A stretch of DNA of 37,491 nt from Halobacteriovorax sp. (GTDB lineage Bacteria > Bdellovibrionota > Bacteriovoracia > Bacteriovoracales > Bacteriovoracaceae): NCBI GenBank assembly GCA_002720865.1, contig PBIO01000003.1, positions 69,914 through 107,404 of the forward strand. The letters are read 5' to 3'. The position numbers were made by a program, and so were the translations under genes. The notes beneath the pieces were generated by a model. The model did no database searches and was not told the origin of the DNA. It saw only the letters and a program-made list of their open reading frames with translations. Shown here piece by piece: positions 31,010 to 37,491 of this stretch. Position 1 is the stretch's first letter; each line of letters starts with the position of its first letter.

Positions 31010-31568
31010 CTTTTATAGCTTTACAAGCGACTCTTTAAAGCTTGTCGAGCTGGCTTGCTCGCTCCCGATGTTAAATAACTCTAAGCTTAATATACTAGAT
31101 TTATGCTGCGGTAGCGGAGTTCTTGGGATTGAAGCTGCCTTAAAATTAAGAGAGATTGATCAAATAGAGTTTTTAGAGCTACAGGAAGAATTTCTTATTC
31201 ACTTAAAGGAAAACCTATTTAATTCTGAACTCGATTCCATTAGTCATGTAACGATAGGCTCAGTAGGTGATGCAAATTATGGCTCTAAGAGGTTTGATTA
31301 TATCTTTTGTAATCCGCCATATTTCAATAAAGGTGAAGGGCGTATTTCCCCGAACGACAAAAGACAAAAATGTCGAACTTTCGAAGTAGATGACTTTGAC
31401 ATTCTTATTAGTAAAGCGAGCCTTTGGTTAAAAAATACAGGATACCTCTGTCTTTTGACGAGAGACGAACTGGCACTGGAAAAATATTTGGATAAATTCG
31501 AAATTACAAAGAAAGAAAAGTTTTCAGAAACCTTTTTATTCTGTTTGTCTCGATTGAATATAGATTGA
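30978..31568 (+). CDS. TrmN6-like N6-adenine methyltransferase
   Basis: About 196 aa if read from the TTG at 30978. SAM motif I is DLCCGSGVLG (41-50) and the catalytic NPPY is at 112-115 (YIFCNPPYFNKGEGR). This, with the N-terminal FYSFTSDSLKL resembling the FSxDS of YfiC, points to methylation of A37 in tRNA1-Val. The TTG is kept because the first ATG (31068) would remove the conserved N-terminal part. The start overlaps the tsaC-like gene by 32 nt. Two genes for tRNA anticodon-loop modification are thus adjacent. The 3' end overlaps the convergent DUF721 gene by 33 nt. Confidence 0.8.
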   Translation: MKNISHYSQPDFYSFTSDSLKLVELACSLPMLNNSKLNILDLCCGSGVLGIEAALKLREIDQIEFLELQEEFLIHLKENLFNSELDSISHVTIGSVGDANYGSKRFDYIFCNPPYFNKGEGRISPNDKRQKCRTFEVDDFDILISKASLWLKNTGYLCLLTRDELALEKYLDKFEITKKEKFSETFLFCLSRLNID

Positions 31569-32132
31569 AGTTAATCTGTCACGGACTTCATCTGATTCAA
31601 TATCTTTGAACTCTTCATCAGCTTCTAGTTTTAGTTTGCGGTACTCTGGAGAGTACTTATGAAAAGCTTTTTCTATTTTCTCTTCTTGAACTTTATCGAT
31701 TCCGGCTCTTTGCTCCGCAATCAGTTTTTGCTTTTGAAAAAAAGTTGAATCTGTTTTGAAGTATAATGTTCTTAATGAGTTTCTTAGGCTTGGAAATTTA
31801 GTTTTTATCTTTTCAAGAAGCTGAATTTCCATAAACTTAAGTTGTTCTGAGTAGGCTGGATGATCCGTCAAAATGGTCAAAGAGCGCTTTGTATTCTTTA
31901 AGGGAATACAATGTTTTGAGAGTCTTGGACCAATAATATCAGGCCAAGATTGAATCAGACTTAGAAAGTCAAAAGCTTCGTTAGCACCAGGCTTTCCTCT
32001 TTTTTTGGGTCTATAGGTAAACTCCTGATCAGTTGAGATCTCTGTTGAAGATAATCCCTCCTTAAGTAGCTTTCCTAACTGTTTGAAACTGTTTTTTTTA
32101 GCCAATTTTTCTCTCACATAATGGCCAACCAT
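31536..32132 (-). CDS. DUF721/DciA-like protein
   Basis: A 198-aa protein. Residues about 52-130 fit the DUF721 domain (LIQSWPDIIGPRLSKHCIPL, RSLTILTDHPAYSEQLKFME, LRTLYFK). DciA of this family loads the DnaB helicase. A helical, charged C-terminal tail of about 60 residues follows. The annotated ATG overlaps the lptE ATG head to head (CATG) and has no ribosome binding site; a TTG at codon 10 preceded by GAGAG is a possible true start. It is adjacent to holA, another replication gene, though on the other strand. The family call is fairly firm; helicase loading is inferred. Confidence 0.75.
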   Translation of the reverse strand: MVGHYVREKLAKKNSFKQLGKLLKEGLSSTEISTDQEFTYRPKKRGKPGANEAFDFLSLIQSWPDIIGPRLSKHCIPLKNTKRSLTILTDHPAYSEQLKFMEIQLLEKIKTKFPSLRNSLRTLYFKTDSTFFQKQKLIAEQRAGIDKVQEEKIEKAFHKYSPEYRKLKLEADEEFKDIESDEVRDRLTSIYIQSRQTE

Positions 32133-32856
32133 GGCTCTGGAAAGTTATAGTTGCTTTGTGAAGCAAACTTTTCAAGCATTATTTATTATATCTAAAGGAT
32201 TCGGGCTAGTTACGCTCTTAATACTTTCTAGTTGTTCGGGATACCGCATTAAGAATACTGGTAACCCATTTGAATCTTATAAGATCAGAACTTTGACCGT
32301 TCCCATGTTTGTTAATCACTCTACTGTGGCAAAGGCCTCAGTTCCTTTTACTAAAGAGTTTGTGCGACTGCTTTCGAGGTACCCGAATTTGAAAGTTTAT
32401 TCTGGCGAGGATACTGCCGGAATGGATGCCATTCTGATCGGAATCGTTACAAGTAAGAAATACCTCCATCAAACTTTTGTAACTAAAAATGAGAAGTTTA
32501 CGGAAGGAAAGTTAAAAAACTCTATTGGAGATAGAAGAGAGTTTTTTGTACCAACTGCTACAGGATATGAAGTTAGCTTAAGGGTTGTTCTCATAAAGAA
32601 CCCAAGAAAAGCAGAGGTTGAATTGGCCAAGTCGGAATTAGCGGCCTACCTGCAATCGAATCCTTCAAAGATTATTTTTAACCATGTTATGGATGTTACA
32701 GGTTCCTTTAACCGTGAGGCCGGTGACACCGTTAATCCTGATTCACCTGGGACGGTAAACTTCTCTAAAAACAAAGGTAATTTTGAGAGTAGCCTAAGCA
32801 GCACTGCAAAGTCAGCAGCTACTCAATTTAAGGAGACTGTTCTCGATGTCTTCTAA
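32131..32856 (+). CDS. lptE: LptE-like outer-membrane LPS assembly lipoprotein
   Basis: A 241-aa protein with lipoprotein signal: hydrophobic GLVTLLILSSC, lipidation at Cys35, then SGYRIKNTGNPF. The early pattern of YKIRTLTVPMFVNHST followed by FTKEFVRLLSRYPNLKV matches the LptE (RlpB) fold that plugs LptD. The gene order lptE-holA is a common proteobacterial synteny, which supports the call. The end overlaps holA by 11 nt. No ribosome binding site precedes the ATG, but CATAAT lies at 32117-32122, leaving a leader of only about 2 nt; a GTG at codon 10 is an alternative start. Confidence 0.8.
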   Translation: MALESYSCFVKQTFQALFIISKGFGLVTLLILSSCSGYRIKNTGNPFESYKIRTLTVPMFVNHSTVAKASVPFTKEFVRLLSRYPNLKVYSGEDTAGMDAILIGIVTSKKYLHQTFVTKNEKFTEGKLKNSIGDRREFFVPTATGYEVSLRVVLIKNPRKAEVELAKSELAAYLQSNPSKIIFNHVMDVTGSFNREAGDTVNPDSPGTVNFSKNKGNFESSLSSTAKSAATQFKETVLDVF

Positions 32857-33799
32857 ATGGCGCCCTTGGGACTTTCTTAAACATCATCCTACTGTCATTA
32901 ATAAAGATGAAAAAAAATTAACTGTTGTCTATTGTACGGATCCCTTTGTAGAAAGAATCCTAAGAAATAAAATTGATTTTGAGACTTGGGAAGGTCAATC
33001 AGCTCTTGTCATGAGCGGAAGTGATCTTTCTGTAGACTGGATAGAGGAAAACTTACAAACCTTATCCCTCTTTGGAGGTGATCAACCTGTTTGTGTTTTA
33101 CAAGGTACGGCCTTCTCTACAGCTGTTAAAAAACATTTGGTCGAAAATAGTATTTCCGATGGAAGCCGGCATATAGTCTTTTTCCTTAATAAAGATAAAA
33201 AGTTCTTTAATGAATGGGAAAAAAAGAACAAAGAAGCAGTTTTTCTCGAAGTTGAAGAGCCTAAGTTTTGGGAATATGGAAAGCTTTTGACATACTTTGC
33301 AGATGAAATGTCCATGCGCTTACCAATGGATGTTCATAATTACTTAAGTGAGGCTGTACCTCAGAAGTCCGGGGAAATGATTAATACCTTAAAAACTCTT
33401 AGGTTAAGCTTTGGTACAGGTCCATATAAATTAAGTGATGTTAAGGCCGTCGTTCCTGCCACAAGACTAGATCAATTTAAGCTAGCAAGCCTTTTGGGAC
33501 AAAAGAGAATGGTTGAGTTTTATAAAGAGTTAGAGAAATTAAACTTAGACCAGGATGAGCAAATTAGCTTTTATAATTTCCTTCAAAGCCACCTCTTTAA
33601 ATTGATGGACCCGTCATATATTGCAAAAAAGCCAAGGCCTTCTAAGTACGATAAAGAGATTGATTCTCATTCGAAGTTATGGAAAAGAGATGAGCTACAT
33701 AAAGCGATTCGAAATTTTGGAAGGCTAGAAATTGAGGCTAAAAAGAAAAGTCCTTTTATAAAAGAAAAAATCCGAGAACTCCTACTTCAGGAATTATAA
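32846..33799 (+). CDS. holA: DNA polymerase III delta subunit-like protein
   Basis: A 317-aa divergent clamp-loader subunit. ENLQTLSLFGGDQPVCVLQG (about 70-89) is the HolA region where LFGxxRVV is expected, DEMSMRLPMDVHNYLSE (150-166) and INTLKTLRLSFG fit domain II and FKLASLLGQKRMVEFYKELE the collar helices. No Walker A, as expected for delta. Recognition depends on these and on the lptE-holA-rpsT order. The N-terminus is about 20 residues shorter than in E. coli (343 aa). Confidence 0.82.
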   Translation: MSSKWRPWDFLKHHPTVINKDEKKLTVVYCTDPFVERILRNKIDFETWEGQSALVMSGSDLSVDWIEENLQTLSLFGGDQPVCVLQGTAFSTAVKKHLVENSISDGSRHIVFFLNKDKKFFNEWEKKNKEAVFLEVEEPKFWEYGKLLTYFADEMSMRLPMDVHNYLSEAVPQKSGEMINTLKTLRLSFGTGPYKLSDVKAVVPATRLDQFKLASLLGQKRMVEFYKELEKLNLDQDEQISFYNFLQSHLFKLMDPSYIAKKPRPSKYDKEIDSHSKLWKRDELHKAIRNFGRLEIEAKKKSPFIKEKIRELLLQEL

Positions 33800-33816
33800 C
33801 TTCCTATCAGTGTAAG

Positions 33817-33845
33817 AAAATAAAAAGGCCCGCATTAAGCGAGCC
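33817..33845 (-). terminator. Terminator of rpsT
   Basis: On the minus strand GGCTCGC pairs with GCGGGCC (one mismatch) around TTAAT, followed by TTTTTATTTT. It sits 26 nt after the rpsT stop and may also shield holA from convergent transcripts. Confidence 0.75.
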
Positions 33846-33870
33846 CAATATTTAAAAATTTTATTTGAAA

Positions 33871-34131
33871 TTAAAGGCTATTGATTTGAGAAGCAAGGCG
33901 ACCAGTTCTACGAGCTGCAGAATTTGGCTTAATGATTCCCTTTTTAGACATAACATCTAGTTGTCTTTGAACAGATCCTAGAAGTGCTGTTGCAGCTTCT
34001 TTATTTTTCTCAGAGATAGCAGCGCGAATCTTCTTGATGACAGTTCTAGTCTCAGAAGTAATAACTCTATTTCTCTTAGTTCTAGTAATTGTTTGTCTTG
34101 CTCTTTTAGCAGCTGATTTGTGATTGGCCAC
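33871..34131 (-). CDS. rpsT: Ribosomal protein bS20
   Basis: An 86-aa small-subunit protein, Lys/Arg/Ala-rich: ANHKSAAKRARQTITRTKRN at the N-terminus and GIIKPNSAARRTGRLASQIN at the C-terminus are diagnostic. It starts with GTG, preceded by AAGGA at 8 nt. E. coli rpsT also uses a weak start (TTG), which is part of its autoregulation, so this non-ATG may have the same role. Confidence 0.97.
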   Translation of the reverse strand: MANHKSAAKRARQTITRTKRNRVITSETRTVIKKIRAAISEKNKEAATALLGSVQRQLDVMSKKGIIKPNSAARRTGRLASQINSL

Positions 34132-34290
34132 AATAATATCCTTTTCTCTTTTTCCGCGTGATACAGCGTCAACTTATTAAATTAAGGACCATTTTTAATC
34201 CAGTAGGCGCAAGATGACAACTGGCCCAATGAATTAATTTAAGAAAAAATAGAATGCGATGCGCAATATCTTCTGAATACCCTATCTAAC

Positions 34291-34319
34291 TTGTTTATCT
34301 TACTAAGAAACGCTACTAT
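34291..34319 (+). promoter_or_regulatory. Promoter of the beta-oxidation operon
   Basis: TTGTTT (34291-34296), 17-nt spacer, TACTAT (34314-34319); start about 31 nt ahead of the ATG at 34357, which has AGAGG. No clear operator (for example FadR-like) is seen. Confidence 0.65.
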
Positions 34320-34356
34320 GCCGTGATTTTTTAATCCCCCCTATAAAGAGGTAAAT

Positions 34357-35208
34357 ATGACGACAATTGCTACAATCGGTGTCGTTGGAGCAGGACAAAT
34401 GGGCCGAGGTATAGCTCAGGTAGCCGCCATGTCCGGATTTCAAACTATGGTTTGTGACGCCAACCCTGAGGCCTTAGATGCAGGTATGGCCTTTATTGAA
34501 AAGCAGCTTAAAAGAGGCCTTGAGAAAGGCAAGTGGGATGAAGCTAAAGTATCTGAGACTCAAGCAAAGCTAGAAAAGGTTAATTCCGTTGAAGGTCTTA
34601 ATACTTGTGATTTAATTATTGAAGCGGCAACTGAAAATAAGCCCATTAAATTTGAAATTTTTAAATCCCTCGATAAAATTGCCAAAGAAGGCGCTATCTT
34701 GGCCACCAATACATCCTCAATTTCAATTACGGAAATTGCAGCTGTGACTAGTAGGCCAGAGCTTGTTGCGGGTATGCACTTTATGAATCCCGTTCCTGTT
34801 ATGAAATTAGTTGAAGGAATCCGCGGACTCGAAACAAGTGAAGAAACTTTTAAGGCCGTAGAAGATGTCTCCGTTAAAATGGGAAAGGTTTTTATTAAGG
34901 CCAATGACGTTGCTGGTTTTGCTGTTAATAGAATTTTAATGCCCATGATTAACGAAGCCGTCTACACTCTCTATGAAGGTGTTGCAGGAGTTGAAGATAT
35001 TGATCAGGCCATGAAGCTAGGCTGTAATCAACCAATGGGTCCACTAGAGCTAGCGGATTTTATTGGTCTTGATACTTGTTTAGCCATTATGGAAGTTCTT
35101 CACGATGGACTAGGAGATACCAAGTATCGCCCATGTCCATTGCTTAAGAAATATGTATTAGCAGGCCGCTTTGGAAGAAAGTCAGGTCGCGGCTTTTATA
35201 AATACTAG
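34357..35208 (+). CDS. 3-hydroxyacyl-CoA (3-hydroxybutyryl-CoA) dehydrogenase
   Basis: A 283-aa NAD enzyme. The Rossmann motif [20 protein letters not shown] (8-27) is followed by [27 protein letters not shown] with the catalytic His in GMHFMNP, and the C-terminal domain [27 protein letters not shown]. It oxidises L-3-hydroxyacyl-CoA, a short-chain (Hbd/PaaH-like) type by length. First gene of a three-gene operon with a hydratase and an acyl-CoA dehydrogenase, so a fatty acid or butyryl-CoA cycle is likely. Confidence 0.95.
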   Translation: MTTIATIGVVGAGQMGRGIAQVAAMSGFQTMVCDANPEALDAGMAFIEKQLKRGLEKGKWDEAKVSETQAKLEKVNSVEGLNTCDLIIEAATENKPIKFEIFKSLDKIAKEGAILATNTSSISITEIAAVTSRPELVAGMHFMNPVPVMKLVEGIRGLETSEETFKAVEDVSVKMGKVFIKANDVAGFAVNRILMPMINEAVYTLYEGVAGVEDIDQAMKLGCNQPMGPLELADFIGLDTCLAIMEVLHDGLGDTKYRPCPLLKKYVLAGRFGRKSGRGFYKY

Positions 35209-35216
35209 GAAAAAAT

Positions 35217-36023
35217 ATGTTTAGTGCCCATAATTACGAAACAATTCTATTTGATATCAATAATGGTGTTGGAACAATTACCGTTAATAGAGAGAAAAAG
35301 CTTAATGCTTTAAACTCCCAGGTGTTAAAAGAAATCAAAGATCTTCTTGAAACTATTCATGAGCAAGATAAAACGTTTTCCTTAAAAGGATTAATTCTTA
35401 CCGGTGCTGGTGACAAAGCCTTTATTGCCGGTGCTGATATTAGTGAAATGAATGGAATGACAACTGACGAAGCCCAGGCCTTCGGGAAACTTGGGCAAGA
35501 TGTTTCGCTTCTTTTTGAAAAGCTTCATATTCCTGTAATCGCAGCGGTCAATGGTTTTGCTTTGGGCGGTGGCTGCGAAATGGCCATGAGCTGTGATTTT
35601 ATCTATGCCACTGAATCAGCTGTTTTTGGACAACCTGAAGTAAAGCTAGGTTTGATTCCTGGCTACGGGGGAACTCAAAGACTTGCTAGACTTATAGGTA
35701 GAAATCGCGCCAAGGAAATAATTTATTCCGGAAGAAATGTTAAAGCAGAAGAAGCTTTAACGCTTGGGTTAGCAGTTAAACTTTTTCCAAATAAAGAAGC
35801 CATGATGGAAGGAGTTGAAGATACTTTTAGTAAGATCTTAAGAAATTCACCACTGGCCGTTGGTGCATCTAAAAAAGTAATGAACTTGGGAAATGACCTG
35901 ACCGTTGAGCAGGGGTTAGGATGCGAGCTACAACAGTTCGCTGAAATATTTTCATCAAATGATATGAAAGAGGGGACGGCAGCCTTTATGGAAAAGCGAG
36001 CTCCAGAATTTACAGGAAAATAA
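35217..36023 (+). CDS. Enoyl-CoA hydratase (crotonase family)
   Basis: A 268-aa crotonase-fold enzyme. Oxyanion-hole motifs FIAGADISEM (69-78) and ALGGGCEMA (115-123), and the two catalytic glutamates Glu121 and Glu141 (QPEVKLGLIPGYGGTQRL) mark a true hydratase rather than a relaxed family member. It starts 8 nt after the dehydrogenase gene and ends 1 nt before the acyl-CoA dehydrogenase gene. Confidence 0.94.
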   Translation: MFSAHNYETILFDINNGVGTITVNREKKLNALNSQVLKEIKDLLETIHEQDKTFSLKGLILTGAGDKAFIAGADISEMNGMTTDEAQAFGKLGQDVSLLFEKLHIPVIAAVNGFALGGGCEMAMSCDFIYATESAVFGQPEVKLGLIPGYGGTQRLARLIGRNRAKEIIYSGRNVKAEEALTLGLAVKLFPNKEAMMEGVEDTFSKILRNSPLAVGASKKVMNLGNDLTVEQGLGCELQQFAEIFSSNDMKEGTAAFMEKRAPEFTGK

Positions 36024-36024
36024 A

Positions 36025-37167
36025 ATGAGTATTGAAAACGATTACAAAGAAGTAAGAGACATGGTTGCCAAATTCAGTGACGCAGAAGTTGCTCCACTGG
36101 CCGCCTCGATTGATCATGAAGGAAAAATTCCTGAAGCTTTAGTAAAAAAGCTTTCAGAGAATGGTTTTATGGGAAGTTATATTCCTGAGGAGTACGGCGG
36201 AGCAGGTATGGACTACGTCTCCTATGCTATTATCGTAGAAGAGATAAGTCGTAACTGCGCCTCGACGGGTGTTCTCATTTCAGCTCATACTTCACTTTGT
36301 TCTTGGCCAATTCTTGAATATGGAAATGAAGAGCAAAAGAAAAAATACCTCCCACAGCTTGCTAGTGGTGAAAAAATTGGTTGTTTTTGTTTAAGTGAAC
36401 CAAACGCAGGATCTGATGCTGGCTCACTTACAACTTTTGCTGAAGATAAAGGTGACTATTACGAACTTACGGGAACTAAGAACTGGATCACTAACGGAAA
36501 AGAAGCCAAGATTGCAGTTGTTTTTGCTAAAACGACAAAAACAGATAATCACAAAGGGATCTCAGCCTTTATCGTCGATTGCGATTCAGAGGGTTGGAAC
36601 ATTATGAAAGAAGAGGACAAGCTTGGAATTAAAGGCTCCTCGACAACTCAGATTATTTTAGAAAAAGTTAAAGTACCAAAAGAGAACTTACTTGGACCCC
36701 TTGAAAAAGGATTCCGAGTTGCCCTTTCGACACTTGATGGAGGAAGAATTGGGATTGCAGCTCAGGCCCTTGGAATTTCCTGTGGAGCTTTCCAGTATGC
36801 ACTTAAGTATTCAACGGAAAGAGTTCAGTTTGGAAAACCTCTTTCAAATCTTCAGGCCATCCAATTTATGCTTGCTGATATGAGCACTAAAATCGACGCA
36901 TCACGTCTCTTAATTATGGATGCCAGTGAGAAAAAAGATCAAAAAGAAGACTATAGTAAACGGTCGGCTCAAGCGAAGCTCTTTGCTGCAGAAGCAGCTA
37001 TGTGGATTACCACTAAGGCAATTCAGATCTGTGGTGGAAATGGATATACCAAGGAATACCCAGTAGAGCGCTTCTTTAGAGACGCAAAGATTACTGAAAT
37101 ATATGAGGGAACATCTGAGGTGCAACGTATTGTTATCGCCTCTCATGAGCTTAAAACAGTTAACTAG
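36025..37167 (+). CDS. Acyl-CoA dehydrogenase (short-chain type)
   Basis: A 380-aa flavoenzyme. FCLSEPNAGSDAGS (about 126-139), NWITNG (152-157) and the FAD region QFGKPLSNLQAIQFMLADM are typical; ICGGNGYTKEYPVER and the catalytic base Glu361 in EIYEGTSEVQR complete it. It oxidises acyl-CoA to enoyl-CoA and passes electrons to ETF; the ETF genes are not in the window. It closes the operon; 119 nt of non-coding sequence follow. Confidence 0.96.
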   Translation: MSIENDYKEVRDMVAKFSDAEVAPLAASIDHEGKIPEALVKKLSENGFMGSYIPEEYGGAGMDYVSYAIIVEEISRNCASTGVLISAHTSLCSWPILEYGNEEQKKKYLPQLASGEKIGCFCLSEPNAGSDAGSLTTFAEDKGDYYELTGTKNWITNGKEAKIAVVFAKTTKTDNHKGISAFIVDCDSEGWNIMKEEDKLGIKGSSTTQIILEKVKVPKENLLGPLEKGFRVALSTLDGGRIGIAAQALGISCGAFQYALKYSTERVQFGKPLSNLQAIQFMLADMSTKIDASRLLIMDASEKKDQKEDYSKRSAQAKLFAAEAAMWITTKAIQICGGNGYTKEYPVERFFRDAKITEIYEGTSEVQRIVIASHELKTVN

Positions 37168-37237
37168 TATTTGCCAAGAAATGGCGCAGAGGGTACCAAT
37201 AATCTCTGCTATCGTAGTTTAACAAAAGTTAATGCGT

Positions 37238-37261
37238 AGCATGCCGGAGGTTCGCCGTGCT
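37238..37261 (+). other. Short hairpin upstream of the histone-like gene
   Basis: AGCATGCC (37238-37245) pairs with GCCGTGCT (37254-37261), with one wobble and one mismatch, around GGAGGTTC. No T run follows, so it is not a convincing terminator; it may be a leader structure of the next gene. The rest of the gap 37168-37286 shows nothing else definite. Confidence 0.3.
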
Positions 37262-37286
37262 TAATAAAATTTTGGAGAAAGTAAAA

Positions 37287-37491
37287 ATGGCCAAAAAGAA
37301 AGCAGCTAAGAAAAAAGTAGCTAAGAAGAAAGTAGCGAAAAAGAAAGTAGCTAAGAAAAAAGTAGCTAAGAAAAAAGTAGCGAAAAAGAAAGTAGCGAAA
37401 AAGAAAGTAGCGAAAAAAGCGGCGAAGAAAAAAGTAGCGAAAAAGAAAGTAGCTAAGAAAAAAGTAGCTAAAAAGAAAGTAGCTAAAAAAG
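37287..37491 (+). CDS. Histone H1-like Lys/Ala/Val pentad-repeat protein (cut by window edge)
   Basis: The frame opens with ATG at 37287 (GGAGAAAG 8 nt upstream) and encodes MAKKKAAKKKVAKKKVAKKK and onward in the same pentad KKKVA for 68 codons, to the edge. Only A, K and V occur after Met, with one variation (KKAAKKK). This resembles bacterial histone H1-like/AlgP-type tails that bind and compact DNA. There is no globular domain within view. The DNA repeats as 15-nt units with alternating AAA/AAG and GCT/GCG codons, so copy number may vary between strains. Confidence 0.85.
   Translation, partial: MAKKKAAKKKVAKKKVAKKKVAKKKVAKKKVAKKKVAKKKVAKKAAKKKVAKKKVAKKKVAKKKVAKK

Noticed and set aside
37287-37491. 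CRISPR-like or tandem non-coding repeat
   Set aside because: The 15-nt units are in-frame codons (AAA/AAG/GTA/GCN) behind a good start and ribosome site, with no spacers; it is coding.

Overview
The window is an AT-rich bacterial chromosome segment with an intact diderm (Gram-negative) gene set: an LptE-like lipoprotein, an Mla-type lipid transport operon, type II fatty acid synthesis and proteobacterial-style neighbourhoods (rpmF-fab, nrdR-nusB, lptE-holA-rpsT). The degenerate HD-GYP response regulator, the lysine/alanine repeat protein at the right edge, and the many proteins with no recognisable family next to housekeeping genes suggest the Bdellovibrionota, perhaps the Bacteriovorax/Halobacteriovorax branch. 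That placement is inferred from gene content, not from any search.

Layout. 1-3574 is the end of an integrated, probably conjugative or mobilisable element. It holds the start of a VirD4/TraG-like coupling ATPase, a Replic_Relax-like winged-helix protein carrying a 23-bp perfect inverted repeat in its first codons, a regulatory stretch, a Xis-like protein and a tyrosine integrase. The integrase abuts the 3' end of an intact tRNA-Asp(GTC) gene. 3.7-6.35 kb carries a TauE/SafE exporter, a divergent SO_0444/ArsP-like metal permease and an SDR enzyme. 6.35-9.7 kb is a two-gene unit of an exported phospholipase D-like protein and an unknown exported partner. 9.8-14 kb holds def, then a forward run of a low-Mr phosphatase, greB, a DUF6165 protein, a methyltransferase and an HD-GYP-like regulator.

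21.8-14.0 kb (minus strand) is one long housekeeping unit: rpmF, fabH, fabD, fabG, acpP, fabF, glyA, nrdR, nusB and two unknown genes, with terminator hairpins after rpmF and after acpP. Divergent from it, behind a 28-bp-arm inverted repeat, run aroK, a receiver-like unknown, alr, mlaE, mlaF, mlaD, a gene split by a -1 frame change exactly at an A9 tract, a TsaC/Sua5-like gene and a TrmN6-like gene. 31.5-34.1 kb has a DUF721/DciA gene, lptE, holA and rpsT. 34.3-37.2 kb is a beta-oxidation operon (3-hydroxyacyl-CoA dehydrogenase, enoyl-CoA hydratase, acyl-CoA dehydrogenase). The window ends inside a histone H1-like gene made of lysine-rich pentads.

The most notable points are the A9 frameshift gene next to the Mla operon, the two very long perfect inverted repeats at gene starts, the MCE protein with a barrel-like C-terminus, the exported PLD pair, and the tRNA-Asp-integrated element.
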